Shown here: one piece after another, positions 45,829 to 53,814 of the stretch | How positions within the stretch are numbered: position 1 is the stretch's first letter | Layout: each line of letters begins with the position of its first letter | Assembly (NCBI RefSeq): GCF_030700285.1 | Contig: NZ_JAUYZJ010000013.1 | Span: 62,001 to 126,000, forward strand | Reading direction: 5' to 3' | Source: Methylobacterium sp. NEAU K | GTDB lineage: Bacteria > Pseudomonadota > Alphaproteobacteria > Rhizobiales > Beijerinckiaceae | Length of the DNA stretch: 64,000 nt | The notes under the pieces: generated by a model | What the model was told of the DNA's origin: nothing | Databases searched by the model: none | Seen by the model: the letters and a program-made list of their open reading frames with translations, nothing else | Made by a program: the position numbers and the translations under genes

Positions 45829-47859
45829 TCAGGCGGCCTTCGTCCGGGCGGCGAACAGGGTGCCCTCCAGGGCTTGCACCGGCATCGGCCGCCCGAGGTG
45901 GTAACCCTGAAGGAAGGGACAGCCCATCGCCTGCAGCATGTGCAGGTCTTCGGCCGACTCGACCCCTTCGGCCACGACCTCGAGCCCGAGCAGCCGACCG
46001 AGGCCGAGAACCGCCAGGACCAGCCCGCGCTTGTCGTCGCAGGTGCCGAGCCCCGTTACGAAGCTCCGGTCGATCTTGATCCGGTCGGCCCGCAGCTGGC
46101 GCAGGGACGAGAGCGACGAGTAGCCGATGCCGAAATCGTCGAGCGCCACCCGGATGCCGGCGCGCGAGAGCGCCTGGAGCTTGCCCTGAACCGCGCCGAC
46201 ATCGAGGGCGGTTTCCTCGGTGATCTCGATCTCCAACATGGCGGGCGGCAGATCGAGGGCGTCGAGGCGCCCGATCACGATCTCGTCTACCGGGATCTGC
46301 GCCATCTCCCGGGGGGAGACGTTCATCGCCACCCGGACCGTACCGAGACCCTGCACGCGCAGGATCTGCATCATCCGGCAGACCTGATCGAGAATGAACC
46401 GCAGCAGCGATTCGGTGACGCCCGCCATCGCGGCTGCGGCGATGAGATCGGGGGGCGCGATCCAGCCGAGCCGTGGGTGCTGCCAGCGCACCAGCGCCTC
46501 GAGCCCGACCAGCGTCCGGGCGTCCAGGGCGTAGATCGGCTGGAACCACACCTCCAGCGCGCCCTCCATAAGCGCCTGCGAAAGGTCGCGCTCCAGATCG
46601 CGCCGCATCTCCAGGCGGTCGCGCAGGCCCGTGTCGAACAACCGGAAGCTGTTCCGCCCGGCGGCCTTCGACGCGTACAGCGCCTCGTCGGCGAAGCTCA
46701 GCATGTCCATGAGGCTGGACTCGGTTTCCGCATGGACACCGATGCTGACCCCGAGCCGGCCGGCGTCAAAGCTGTCGAACGGTTGAGCGACCGCCGCGAT
46801 AAGGCCGGTCGCAAGGGTCGTGTAGGGGATGCCGGTCGCAGACGGATCGTAAAGCACAGCGAACTCGTCGCCGCCGAGACGGCCGGCGAGGCCCGCGGGC
46901 GGCAACGTCGCCCGCACCCGGTTCGCGACCTCGACCAGCACCCGATCACCTGTCTTGTGACCGTACACGTCGTTGACGGACTTGAAGCCGTCGAGGTCGA
47001 GCAGCAATAGGCAGGCCGTCCCCGATCGCAGTCGGTCCTCGGCCTGCTGGATGAAACCGGCCCTGTTGAGCAGGCCGGTAAGGTCGTCGTGGGTCGCGCG
47101 CCGCCGCATCTCGTCGACGAGGGCGTTGGCGCTGGCATGCGCCTCCGCCCGCGAGCGGGCGAGAGCGGTGGCGTCGTTTTTCAGTCGGCTCGCCTCGCGG
47201 AAACCGGCTTCGCCCTCGAGCGCCGTGCGCGACAGGGCCAGGAGGTAGAGCACCACGCAGGCGGCGAGACAGCAGCGGTCGAATTCGCCCGTGAGGAGCA
47301 GGCACAGGGCCACCGACATCAGCGGGAGCAGGATGAAGCTGAGCGGAATGCGGGCGTAGGCGGTCCCGTGGGTCACCGCACCGGCGGTGATGCCGCACGT
47401 GACGCTGAGATAGAACAGGGACTGCGCGGAGGTATAGCCCTCGCACAACAACGGCTGGAACGCCCAGACGAGGCCCGACAGGAACGCTACGACGGTGCAG
47501 GCGCGCAGATGCACATCGACCGAGTGCGAGGCGGCAGCCGCCATGCCGAGTGGCATATCGGTCCTCAGGGCAAGCCCGGGACAGGCTGCGCGGCACAGAC
47601 AGAAGCGGACGAGATTTACGGCGGTCGAGGCGGCGTACCAGACGGCTCCGACACGGCCGTTGCCGCTATGGAATGCGACCAGCGCGCTGGCCAGACCGAG
47701 CAGCATGTTGACGGGGATGGCCCTGAGGACGCTGCGGCGTACGGCCTCGAGCTGGTCACGGCGCACCAGCGCGCGCAGTCTCAGATCCGCGTCGTCTGTC
47801 GTTCTGTCGGGGGGTGTCGTCCCCGGATCGGATCTCTCCCAGTTCCAGATCGCCATCAT
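45829..47859 (-). CDS. Membrane GGDEF-EAL protein, cyclic di-GMP turnover
   Basis: A 676-residue signalling protein. Residues about 25-195 hold six or so hydrophobic helices ('VNMLLGLASALVAF', 'LSFILLPLMSVALCLLL'). The GGDEF domain follows: 'HDDLTGLLNRAGF', 'LLDLDGFKSVND' and intact 'RLGGDEFAVL'. Then an EAL domain: 'GLEALVRWQHP', 'MNVSPRE', 'EITEETAL', 'LDDFGIGYSS' and 'KIDRSF', all intact. Both synthesis and breakdown are thus possible. Start uncertain: ATG 47857-47859 or a further ATG at 47956-47958; neither has a good ribosome site. Confidence 0.88.
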   Translation of the reverse strand: MMAIWNWERSDPGTTPPDRTTDDADLRLRALVRRDQLEAVRRSVLRAIPVNMLLGLASALVAFHSGNGRVGAVWYAASTAVNLVRFCLCRAACPGLALRTDMPLGMAAAASHSVDVHLRACTVVAFLSGLVWAFQPLLCEGYTSAQSLFYLSVTCGITAGAVTHGTAYARIPLSFILLPLMSVALCLLLTGEFDRCCLAACVVLYLLALSRTALEGEAGFREASRLKNDATALARSRAEAHASANALVDEMRRRATHDDLTGLLNRAGFIQQAEDRLRSGTACLLLLDLDGFKSVNDVYGHKTGDRVLVEVANRVRATLPPAGLAGRLGGDEFAVLYDPSATGIPYTTLATGLIAAVAQPFDSFDAGRLGVSIGVHAETESSLMDMLSFADEALYASKAAGRNSFRLFDTGLRDRLEMRRDLERDLSQALMEGALEVWFQPIYALDARTLVGLEALVRWQHPRLGWIAPPDLIAAAAMAGVTESLLRFILDQVCRMMQILRVQGLGTVRVAMNVSPREMAQIPVDEIVIGRLDALDLPPAMLEIEITEETALDVGAVQGKLQALSRAGIRVALDDFGIGYSSLSSLRQLRADRIKIDRSFVTGLGTCDDKRGLVLAVLGLGRLLGLEVVAEGVESAEDLHMLQAMGCPFLQGYHLGRPMPVQALEGTLFAARTKAA

Positions 47860-48046
47860 ACGTCCATTCACAGGCACGCGATGATCGACGAAGAGTCGTA
47901 ATAGATCGTTGAGGTCGGTCGATCGTTTGATTCGGCTGAAGCGTCTGATTTGATACATTTTGCCGGGACGGTGCGTCGCAAGTCATTCCGGCCCGGCCGC
48001 CGCACGCCATATCGGGTCGCGGTCACTGCCCCGCCCCGGAACCGCC

Positions 48047-49114
48047 ATGGCCCTCACCGGCGATCTCCTCGACATCCGGACGATCTATCACGAGCCGTGC
48101 GTGGCCGGTTTCCCGCTCGGGCGGGAAATCCTCGCGCGCTTTCCGGAAGCCGAGCGCATCCCCGTGACCTCGCACTGGAACATCCCCGAGCTGCACGGGA
48201 ATGCGGGTTCGGTGGAGGATTGGCTGCGGATCAAGCGCTCGACCCTGGTGCTCGGCGTGAAGAAGGGCCTGTCGATGCGCCCCAATGGACGCAGCGCGCA
48301 TTTCATCGCGCCCTCGACCTCGAACGGCTGCGCCATGGCCTGCGCCTACTGCTACGTGCCTCGCCGCAAGGGCTTCGCGAACCCGATCTCGCTGTTCGTG
48401 AACATCGAGCAGGCCTGTGCGGCGATCGCCCGCCACGCGGGGCGCCAGGGGCCCCTGGCGGCGCCGGACCTGATCGATCCGGACCACTGGGTCTACGATA
48501 TCGGCGAGAACGGCGACCTCTCGGTGGATGCGGCCGTGAGCGGAGGCGTACGGGACATGATCGGGCTGTTCCGGACCCTGCCGAACGCCAAGGCCTCCTT
48601 CGCCACCAAGGCGGTCAACCGCGACCTCCTGACCTACGATCCGCAGGGGAAGACGCGGGTCCGCTTCTCGCTGATGCCGGCACGGATCGCCCGGATCGTC
48701 GACGTGCGGACGGCGCCGATCCCGGAGCGGATCGCCGCGATCGACGATTTCGTGGCCGCCGGCTACGAGGTCCACGCCAATTTCTCGCCGGTGATCCTCT
48801 ACCAGGGCTGGGAGGCGGATTGGCGGGCGCTCTTCGCGGAGATCGACGGCACGCTCTCGCAGGCCGCCAAGGACCAGCTCAAATGCGAGATCATCATGCT
48901 GACCCACAATGAGGGGCTGCACGCGGTGAACCTGGGCTGGCATCCGAAGGCGGAGGACCTGCTGTGGCGGCCCGACATCCAGGAGGCGAAGGTCTCACAG
49001 GGCGGCGGCACGAACCTGCGCTACCGCGCGGGCTGGAAGGGTACGTGGCTCGCCCGGTTCAAGGCGTTGCTCGCCGAGACCATGCCCTACTGCACCGTGC
49101 GGTACGCCTTCTGA
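48047..49114 (+). CDS. Spore photoproduct lyase family radical SAM protein
   Basis: A 355-residue radical SAM protein. The cluster motif CxxxCxxC is Cys95, Cys99 and Cys102 in 'SNGCAMACAYCYVPRRKG', the SplB spacing rather than the general CxxxCxxC ending in GC. 'FATKAVNRDLL', 'VRFSLMP' and 'EVHANFSPVILYQGW' match the SPL barrel. A proteobacterial branch of this family is recognised though its members do not sporulate; repair of a thymine lesion is plausible but unproven. ATG 48047; the frame upstream is unlikely. Divergent from the GGDEF-EAL gene; the deaminase follows after 49 bp. Confidence 0.82.
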   Translation: MALTGDLLDIRTIYHEPCVAGFPLGREILARFPEAERIPVTSHWNIPELHGNAGSVEDWLRIKRSTLVLGVKKGLSMRPNGRSAHFIAPSTSNGCAMACAYCYVPRRKGFANPISLFVNIEQACAAIARHAGRQGPLAAPDLIDPDHWVYDIGENGDLSVDAAVSGGVRDMIGLFRTLPNAKASFATKAVNRDLLTYDPQGKTRVRFSLMPARIARIVDVRTAPIPERIAAIDDFVAAGYEVHANFSPVILYQGWEADWRALFAEIDGTLSQAAKDQLKCEIIMLTHNEGLHAVNLGWHPKAEDLLWRPDIQEAKVSQGGGTNLRYRAGWKGTWLARFKALLAETMPYCTVRYAF

Positions 49115-49163
49115 ACTCCCGGTCGCGCGACGCGTTGGCGCGCGGGCGCAGGAGAGCCGGCTC

Positions 49164-49622
49164 ATGTCCACGCACGAAGCCTATATCCGTGAGGCGGTCG
49201 CCCTCGCCGCGGAAAACGTCGCGTCGGGCGGCACGGCCTACGGGGCGGTGATCGTGCGCGACGGCACCGTGCTGGTCCGCGCCGCCAATGCCGTCCACCT
49301 CACGAACGACCCGAGCGCCCATGCCGAAATGGTCGCCCTACGCGAGGCGAGCCGCCTGCTGGCGCGCAGCGACCTGTCGGACTGCGTGATGTACGCCAGC
49401 GGGCGCCCCTGCCCGATGTGCCACGCCGCGATGCGGCTCGCGGGCTTCAGGGAGGGCTACTTCGCCTTCTCGGCCGAGGAGGCAGAGGAACACGGAGCGG
49501 CCAACGCAGCGCTCTACGCCGAATTGTGCCGCCCCTTGGACGAGCAGCCGATGCGCCTCCGTCAGATCCGGCCTGCGGGCGAGGCGCCCTACGCCGCGTG
49601 GCGCGCGCGGCGCGGGGCCTGA
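49164..49622 (+). CDS. Nucleoside/guanine deaminase of the cytidine deaminase fold
   Basis: A 152-residue zinc hydrolase. The metal and proton-shuttle residues are in 'SAHAEMVAL' (His53, Glu55) and 'GRPCPMCHAAM' (Cys83, Cys86). 'AYGAVIVRDGTVLVRAANAV' is the usual N-terminal strand region. The shape and length fit guanine deaminase / tRNA-adenosine-deaminase-like small enzymes acting on free bases. The purine specificity cannot be fixed. Codirectional with the SPL-like gene, 49 bp downstream. ATG at 49164 with GAGAGCC before it. Confidence 0.88.
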   Translation: MSTHEAYIREAVALAAENVASGGTAYGAVIVRDGTVLVRAANAVHLTNDPSAHAEMVALREASRLLARSDLSDCVMYASGRPCPMCHAAMRLAGFREGYFAFSAEEAEEHGAANAALYAELCRPLDEQPMRLRQIRPAGEAPYAAWRARRGA

Positions 49623-49626
49623 GGCT

Positions 49627-49938
49627 TCAATGCGTCCAGGGCGCGGTCCGGTTGAACTTGAAATTATCCGAGTAGGACAGGCCCTTGCGCAGGACGGGCT
49701 TGGCCGGCGCCTCAACCCGGTAGGCGATGCCCTCGCGCCGGGCATAGGCCACCGCCTCCTCCTCCGTGTCGAACTCCAGACGCACCTGCTGCATCATGTC
49801 GGAACTCCCGTTCCAGCCCATGAGCGGATCGATCTCGCGCGGGCTGGTCTGGTCGAACTCCAGGACCCACTGCTTGGTGCGGGCGAGACCCGACTGCGTG
49901 GCATCCCGGGACGGGCGGAAGATGCGAGCGCTCGGCAT
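49627..49938 (-). CDS. Complex I accessory subunit, NDUFS4-like (ETC complex I subunit)
   Basis: A 103-residue protein of the 'ETC complex I subunit conserved region' family, the alphaproteobacterial homologue of mitochondrial NDUFS4 (18-kDa subunit). Core: 'ARIFRPSRDATQSG', 'WVLEFDQTSPREIDPLMGW', 'VRLEFDTEEEAVAYARREGI' and the terminal 'SYSDNFKFNRTAPWTH' (NFxxxRxxPWTH). It stabilises the NADH-binding arm of complex I. I start at ATG 49936-49938; the frame runs on upstream into the tRNA-Pro gene, which cannot be coding. Confidence 0.93.
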   Translation of the reverse strand: MPSARIFRPSRDATQSGLARTKQWVLEFDQTSPREIDPLMGWNGSSDMMQQVRLEFDTEEEAVAYARREGIAYRVEAPAKPVLRKGLSYSDNFKFNRTAPWTH

Positions 49939-49964
49939 CTGTGGTCGACAAGCTCCTGAGCGAA

Positions 49965-50041
<77 letters not shown>

Positions 50042-50249
50042 ACTGCCGGTTCGGCCCCACTGCCCTAGCGTTTCGGGGGTTCCAGCGCAACGGGGCAGGA
50101 CGCTGCGTAATGTATGCACAGCAGAAGCCCCCCGTGAGCCGAATGACGGACAGGCCCGCGACGCCCGACGTGTCAGACAAATCGATGGCAGCTCATGTCG
50201 GTGTTGGAACGACGAGGGCTGGTGATGCAGGAGTGAGGAGACCTTCCCC

Positions 50250-51188
50250 GTGTGGATGTCGAGCGCGCGCTATCCCGACCCAGCCATCGAGATCCTCGAC
50301 GCCTCCTTCGCCCGCTACCGCGTGTTCAACGCGGCGGTCGAGCGCCTCGCCACCGGTTTCCGTTGGTGCGAGGGGCCGGTCTGGTTCGGGGACGGGCGCT
50401 ATCTCCTGTGGAGCGACATCCCCGAAAACCGCATCCTGCGCTGGGATGAGGAGAGCGGGGCGGTCGGCGTGTTCCGCAGGCCTTCGGGTTTCGCCAACGG
50501 CAACACCCGCGACCGTCAGGGGCGGCTCGTCACCTGCGAGCATGGCGGGCGCCGCGTCACCCGCACCGAGTATGACGGGTCGGCCACGGTGCTGGCGGAC
50601 CAGTTCGAGGGCAGGCGCCTGAATTCGCCGAACGACGTCGTGACCGCCTCCGACGGGGCGGTCTGGTTCACGGATCCGACCTTCGGGATCGCGGGGTTAT
50701 ACGAGGGTGAGCGGGCCGAATCCGAGTTGTCGCAGAACGTCTACCGGCTCGACGCGGTGACCGGTGCGTTGGAGGCGGTCGCGCGCGACATCGCGGGGCC
50801 GAACGGCCTGTGCTTCTCGCCGGACGAGCGCGTGCTCTACCTCGTGGAATTCCGAGGTCAGCCGACCCGGCGCATCGTCGCCTTCGATGTGGTCGGCGGG
50901 CGTGCCCTGCGCGACCGCCGGGTCCTGATCGATGCCGGGCCGGGCACGCCGGACGGGATCCGCTGCGATGTCGACGGCAATCTCTGGTGCGGCTGGGGCA
51001 TGGGCGACGACGCCCTCGACGGCGTGACGGTGTTCAACCCGGACGGCCGCCTGATCGGACGCATCCGCCTGCCGGAGCGCTGCGCCAATCTCTGCTTCGG
51101 CGGCCGGCACCGGAACCGCCTGTTCATGGCGGCGAGCCAGTCGCTCTACGCCGTGTACGTCGACACCCAGGGCTGTGCCGGCGGATGA
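50250..51188 (+). CDS. SMP-30/gluconolactonase/LRE family protein
   Basis: A 312-residue six-bladed beta-propeller lactonase. Metal and active-site segments are visible: Glu in 'RWCEGPVWF' (residue 41 area), Asn in 'LNSPNDVVTASDGAVWFTDPTFG', 'GPNGLCFSPDE', and Asp in 'GTPDGIRCDVDGNLWCGWG'. It likely opens a sugar lactone such as gluconolactone. That would suit the product of PQQ-type sugar dehydrogenation, though that gene is 7 kb away. Start GTG 50250 with GAGGAG upstream; ATG 50256 is an alternative. Confidence 0.88.
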   Translation: MWMSSARYPDPAIEILDASFARYRVFNAAVERLATGFRWCEGPVWFGDGRYLLWSDIPENRILRWDEESGAVGVFRRPSGFANGNTRDRQGRLVTCEHGGRRVTRTEYDGSATVLADQFEGRRLNSPNDVVTASDGAVWFTDPTFGIAGLYEGERAESELSQNVYRLDAVTGALEAVARDIAGPNGLCFSPDERVLYLVEFRGQPTRRIVAFDVVGGRALRDRRVLIDAGPGTPDGIRCDVDGNLWCGWGMGDDALDGVTVFNPDGRLIGRIRLPERCANLCFGGRHRNRLFMAASQSLYAVYVDTQGCAGG

Positions 51189-51277
51189 CGCCGCAGCGCA
51201 ACAACGGCCCCGAGCCATGCTTGACCGGACCGCCGGGCAGGCCCACCTCCCCGTCCACCGATGGCACAGCGAGACAC

Positions 51278-51991
51278 ATGCCGATGATCGATCTCTACTA
51301 TTGGCCGACGCCGAACGGCCACAAGATCACGATGTTCCTCGAGGAGACCGGCCTCCCCTACCGGATCCGTCCGGTGAACATCGGCAAGGGAGAGCAGTTC
51401 AACCCGGATTTCCTCAAGATCGCCCCCAACAACCGGATGCCGGCGATCGTCGATGACGAGCCGGCCGATGGCGGCGCGCCGGTCTCGCTGTTCGAATCGG
51501 GCGCGATCCTGCTCTACCTCGCAGAGAAGTGCGGGCGCTTCATTCCGAAAGACCTGCGCGGCCGGGCCGAGATGCTGCAATGGCTGTTCTGGCAGATGGG
51601 CGGCCTCGGGCCGATGCTCGGCCAGAACCACCATTTCTCGCAATATGCGCCCGAGAAGATCGACTACGCGATCAAGCGCTACGTCAACGAGACCAACCGG
51701 CTCTACGGGGTGCTCGACCGGCGACTGGCCGACCGCGCATACGTCGCCGGGCCCGACTACTCGATCGCCGACATGGCCTGCTACCCGTGGATCGTGCCGT
51801 GGGAGAAGCAGGGCCAGAACCTCGACGCTCACCCCAACCTGAAGCGCTGGTTCGCCGCCATCGCGGAGCGAGCCGCCACCAAGGCGGCCTATGCCCAGGC
51901 CCCGGAGGTCAATCCCGACTTCGGCAAGACCATGAGCGAGGACGCCAAGAAGGTGATGTTCGGCCAGACCGCCGCCAGCACCCAGCGTTGA
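51278..51991 (+). CDS. Glutathione S-transferase, YfcG/Nu-class type
   Basis: A 237-residue GST-fold protein. The N-terminal thioredoxin domain begins 'IDLYYWPTPNGHKITMFLEE', in which the Thr-x-Asn-Gly pattern replaces the usual Tyr/Ser/Cys and marks the disulfide-reductase-like Nu class (YfcG, YghU, Ure2p-like). 'APNNRMPAIVDD' (cis-Pro) and 'LFESGAILLYLAEKCG' bind glutathione. The helical C-domain carries 'YSIADMACYPWI'. ATG 51276-51280 region (51278); the gene lies 89 bp after the SMP-30 gene and 8 bp before the Nudix gene. Confidence 0.9.
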   Translation: MPMIDLYYWPTPNGHKITMFLEETGLPYRIRPVNIGKGEQFNPDFLKIAPNNRMPAIVDDEPADGGAPVSLFESGAILLYLAEKCGRFIPKDLRGRAEMLQWLFWQMGGLGPMLGQNHHFSQYAPEKIDYAIKRYVNETNRLYGVLDRRLADRAYVAGPDYSIADMACYPWIVPWEKQGQNLDAHPNLKRWFAAIAERAATKAAYAQAPEVNPDFGKTMSEDAKKVMFGQTAASTQR

Positions 51992-51999
51992 TCCAACCG

Positions 52000-52575
52000 A
52001 TGAGCGCGCCCCCTCCCGCCCTCCCCCTGCGGGTGATCCACCGGGGTTGGAACACCTTCGGCATCGCGACGCTGACCCAGCCCGACGGCAGCACGGTGCA
52101 GCGGGCCCTGGAGGATCACGGCGAGGCGGCCTGCGTGCTGCCCTACGACCCCGAGCGGCGGGTGGCGTTGCTCGTCCGCCAGGCCCGGGTCGGTCCGGCC
52201 TTCTGGGGCGAGCCGGCGGCGTTCGACGAGGCGCCCGCGGGCGGCCTCGACGGCGGCGAGGCCGAGGCGACGGCGATCCGCGAGGCGCTGGAGGAGGCCG
52301 GCATCCGGCTTGCGCGCCTCGAGCCCGTCGCCCGCGCCTACAGCATGCCGAGCGTCTCCTCCGAACGTCTGTGGCTCTACCTTGCCCGCTACGGGCAAGC
52401 CGACCGGGTCGGCCCGGGCGGCGGCCTGCCCCACGAGGGCGAGCAGGTGCTGGCGCTGGAGGTGCCCCTCGACGCTCTGGCGGATCAGGCTCGCTCCGGC
52501 CGGTTGCCCGATCTCAAGACTCTGGTCCTAATTCAGGCGCTGATGCTGCGCCGCCCGGAGTTGTTCGCCGCATGA
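52000..52575 (+). CDS. Nudix hydrolase, NudK/ADP-sugar pyrophosphatase-like
   Basis: A 191-residue hydrolase of a nucleoside diphosphate linked to another group. The Nudix box reads 'GGLDGGEAEATAIREALEEAGI': the catalytic REALEEAG part is intact and the glycine loop is one residue shorter than the textbook pattern, as in GDP-mannose/ADP-ribose enzymes. 'YSMPSVSSERLWLYLARY' corresponds to the substrate loop of that group. ATG 52000. It overlaps the next gene by 4 bp (ATGA), so the two are translated together. Confidence 0.82.
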   Translation: MSAPPPALPLRVIHRGWNTFGIATLTQPDGSTVQRALEDHGEAACVLPYDPERRVALLVRQARVGPAFWGEPAAFDEAPAGGLDGGEAEATAIREALEEAGIRLARLEPVARAYSMPSVSSERLWLYLARYGQADRVGPGGGLPHEGEQVLALEVPLDALADQARSGRLPDLKTLVLIQALMLRRPELFAA

Positions 52576-53465
52576 TCCCCACAGACGCCGTGATGGACGA
52601 CGTCCTCGCGCAGATGCTCGCCTTCGCCGAGGAGGCGGCCCCGCTCGTGCTCACGATGCGCGCGGCCGGTCTCGACATGACCAACAAGGGCCCCGACCTC
52701 GGCCAGGCGCTCACCGAAGCCGACCTCGCCGTCAGCCGGATGTTGTACGCGCGATTCGGCCCCGACCTGATCGAGGAGGAAACGGCCGACGGCCTGGGCC
52801 ACGCGGCCGCCAAGGCGCTGCTGGCCCGGGATGCCTGGACCTTCGTGGGCGACCCGATCGACGGCACGCGGCCCTTTGCGGGGGGCCTGTCGGGCTGGGG
52901 CGTGATGGTGGCGGCCTGCCGGTCCGGGTGGCCCCGCGCCAGCGTGATGAATCTGCCGACCTGGAACGAGGACCGTTCCGGCCCCGCCCACACTGAATCC
53001 GCGGAGGCGGCCAACGGCATCCTGTTCGCGGCGCACGAGGGCCGGGCCTTCTGGGCTCCGACCCGGGGTGGGCGTCGAACGCAGGCCCTGCGTCGGCTCG
53101 AACCCTCCGTGCGCCGCACGGGCCATGTCGGCTGGCTCGCGGTCACGGCGCAGCGCCACACCCTGGATTACGGGCGCGGCTGGTTCCCCTGGAGCGAGGG
53201 CGGGACGATCTCGGACGCGGCCCTCCTGGCCACGGGCCGGCTCGACGCGACGCTCAGCAACAACAAGCTCTGGGATCTGGCGCCGGTCCTGCCCCTGTTC
53301 GAGGCCCTGGGCTTCCGCCTCTACCACTGGCCCGACCTCGCCGCGCCGCCGGCCGCCTTCATCGACCTGTTCGACGGCGAACTATCGGCCCACGACGACC
53401 TCTGGCTGGTCTGCCGGGACCGGGACCAGGCGGCCGATCTGGCGGGAGCGATCCGCCGGGCATAG
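52572..53465 (+). CDS. Inositol monophosphatase family protein
   Basis: A 297-residue Mg-dependent phosphatase of the IMPase/FBPase/CysQ superfamily. Metal ligands: Glu in 'DLIEEETADG' and the name motif 'GDPIDGTRPFAGG' (Asp94, Asp97). The second metal segment is 'NNKLWDLAPVLPLFEALG' (WDxAP). It could act on 3'-phosphoadenosine 5'-phosphate, inositol phosphate or a sugar phosphate. Coupled to the upstream Nudix gene; an ADP-sugar split by the latter could yield its substrate, which is inference only. Confidence 0.87.
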   Translation: MIPTDAVMDDVLAQMLAFAEEAAPLVLTMRAAGLDMTNKGPDLGQALTEADLAVSRMLYARFGPDLIEEETADGLGHAAAKALLARDAWTFVGDPIDGTRPFAGGLSGWGVMVAACRSGWPRASVMNLPTWNEDRSGPAHTESAEAANGILFAAHEGRAFWAPTRGGRRTQALRRLEPSVRRTGHVGWLAVTAQRHTLDYGRGWFPWSEGGTISDAALLATGRLDATLSNNKLWDLAPVLPLFEALGFRLYHWPDLAAPPAAFIDLFDGELSAHDDLWLVCRDRDQAADLAGAIRRA

Positions 53466-53814
53466 CGCGTCCGACGCTTGAAAAACCCGGTTTCAAAAGG
53501 TCCTTCGACCTATTGCGGGTGCAGGGCAGAACGCTGCTAGAGGGCGAAGCCCCGGACCATCAGGGTTCCGCCCCGGACCCCGCCGAGGGGCACGACCCCC
53601 GTAGCCTCCGCCGGAGGCGGCAATCCAGAGACGCAGACGGCACAAAACCTTGAACTGTCAGCGTTTCTCGATCCCGGGCTCCGCTTCGCGACCCCGGAAT
53701 GAAACGGTGGTTCATCCGGCAGCCGTCGCGCGATTGCCCGTCGGCCGCGGGGTACATTCGAAATAGGCGGCGCGCCATCATCTGGCGCGCCGCCCCCGTT
53801 CGAAACCGCGTCGA
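53466..53814. other. Non-coding interval between convergent IMPase and clpB genes
   Basis: No gene seen. It begins with a weak inverted repeat (TTGAAA 53478-53483, TTTCAA 53491-53496). From 53540 to 53620 it is a GC-rich block of CCCCGGA/GGACCCCGCC elements resembling dispersed intergenic repeats of this genus, though I see only one copy here. The clpB terminator hairpin is at its end. Confidence 0.4.
53766..53794 (-). terminator. Terminator hairpin of clpB
   Basis: A perfect 12-bp stem, GGCGGCGCGCCA (53766-53777) and TGGCGCGCCGCC (53783-53794), 5-nt loop, 20 bp after the clpB stop. On the minus strand it is followed by TATTTCG, only a weak T-stretch; the very stable stem is still the best candidate for termination. 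Confidence 0.7.
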
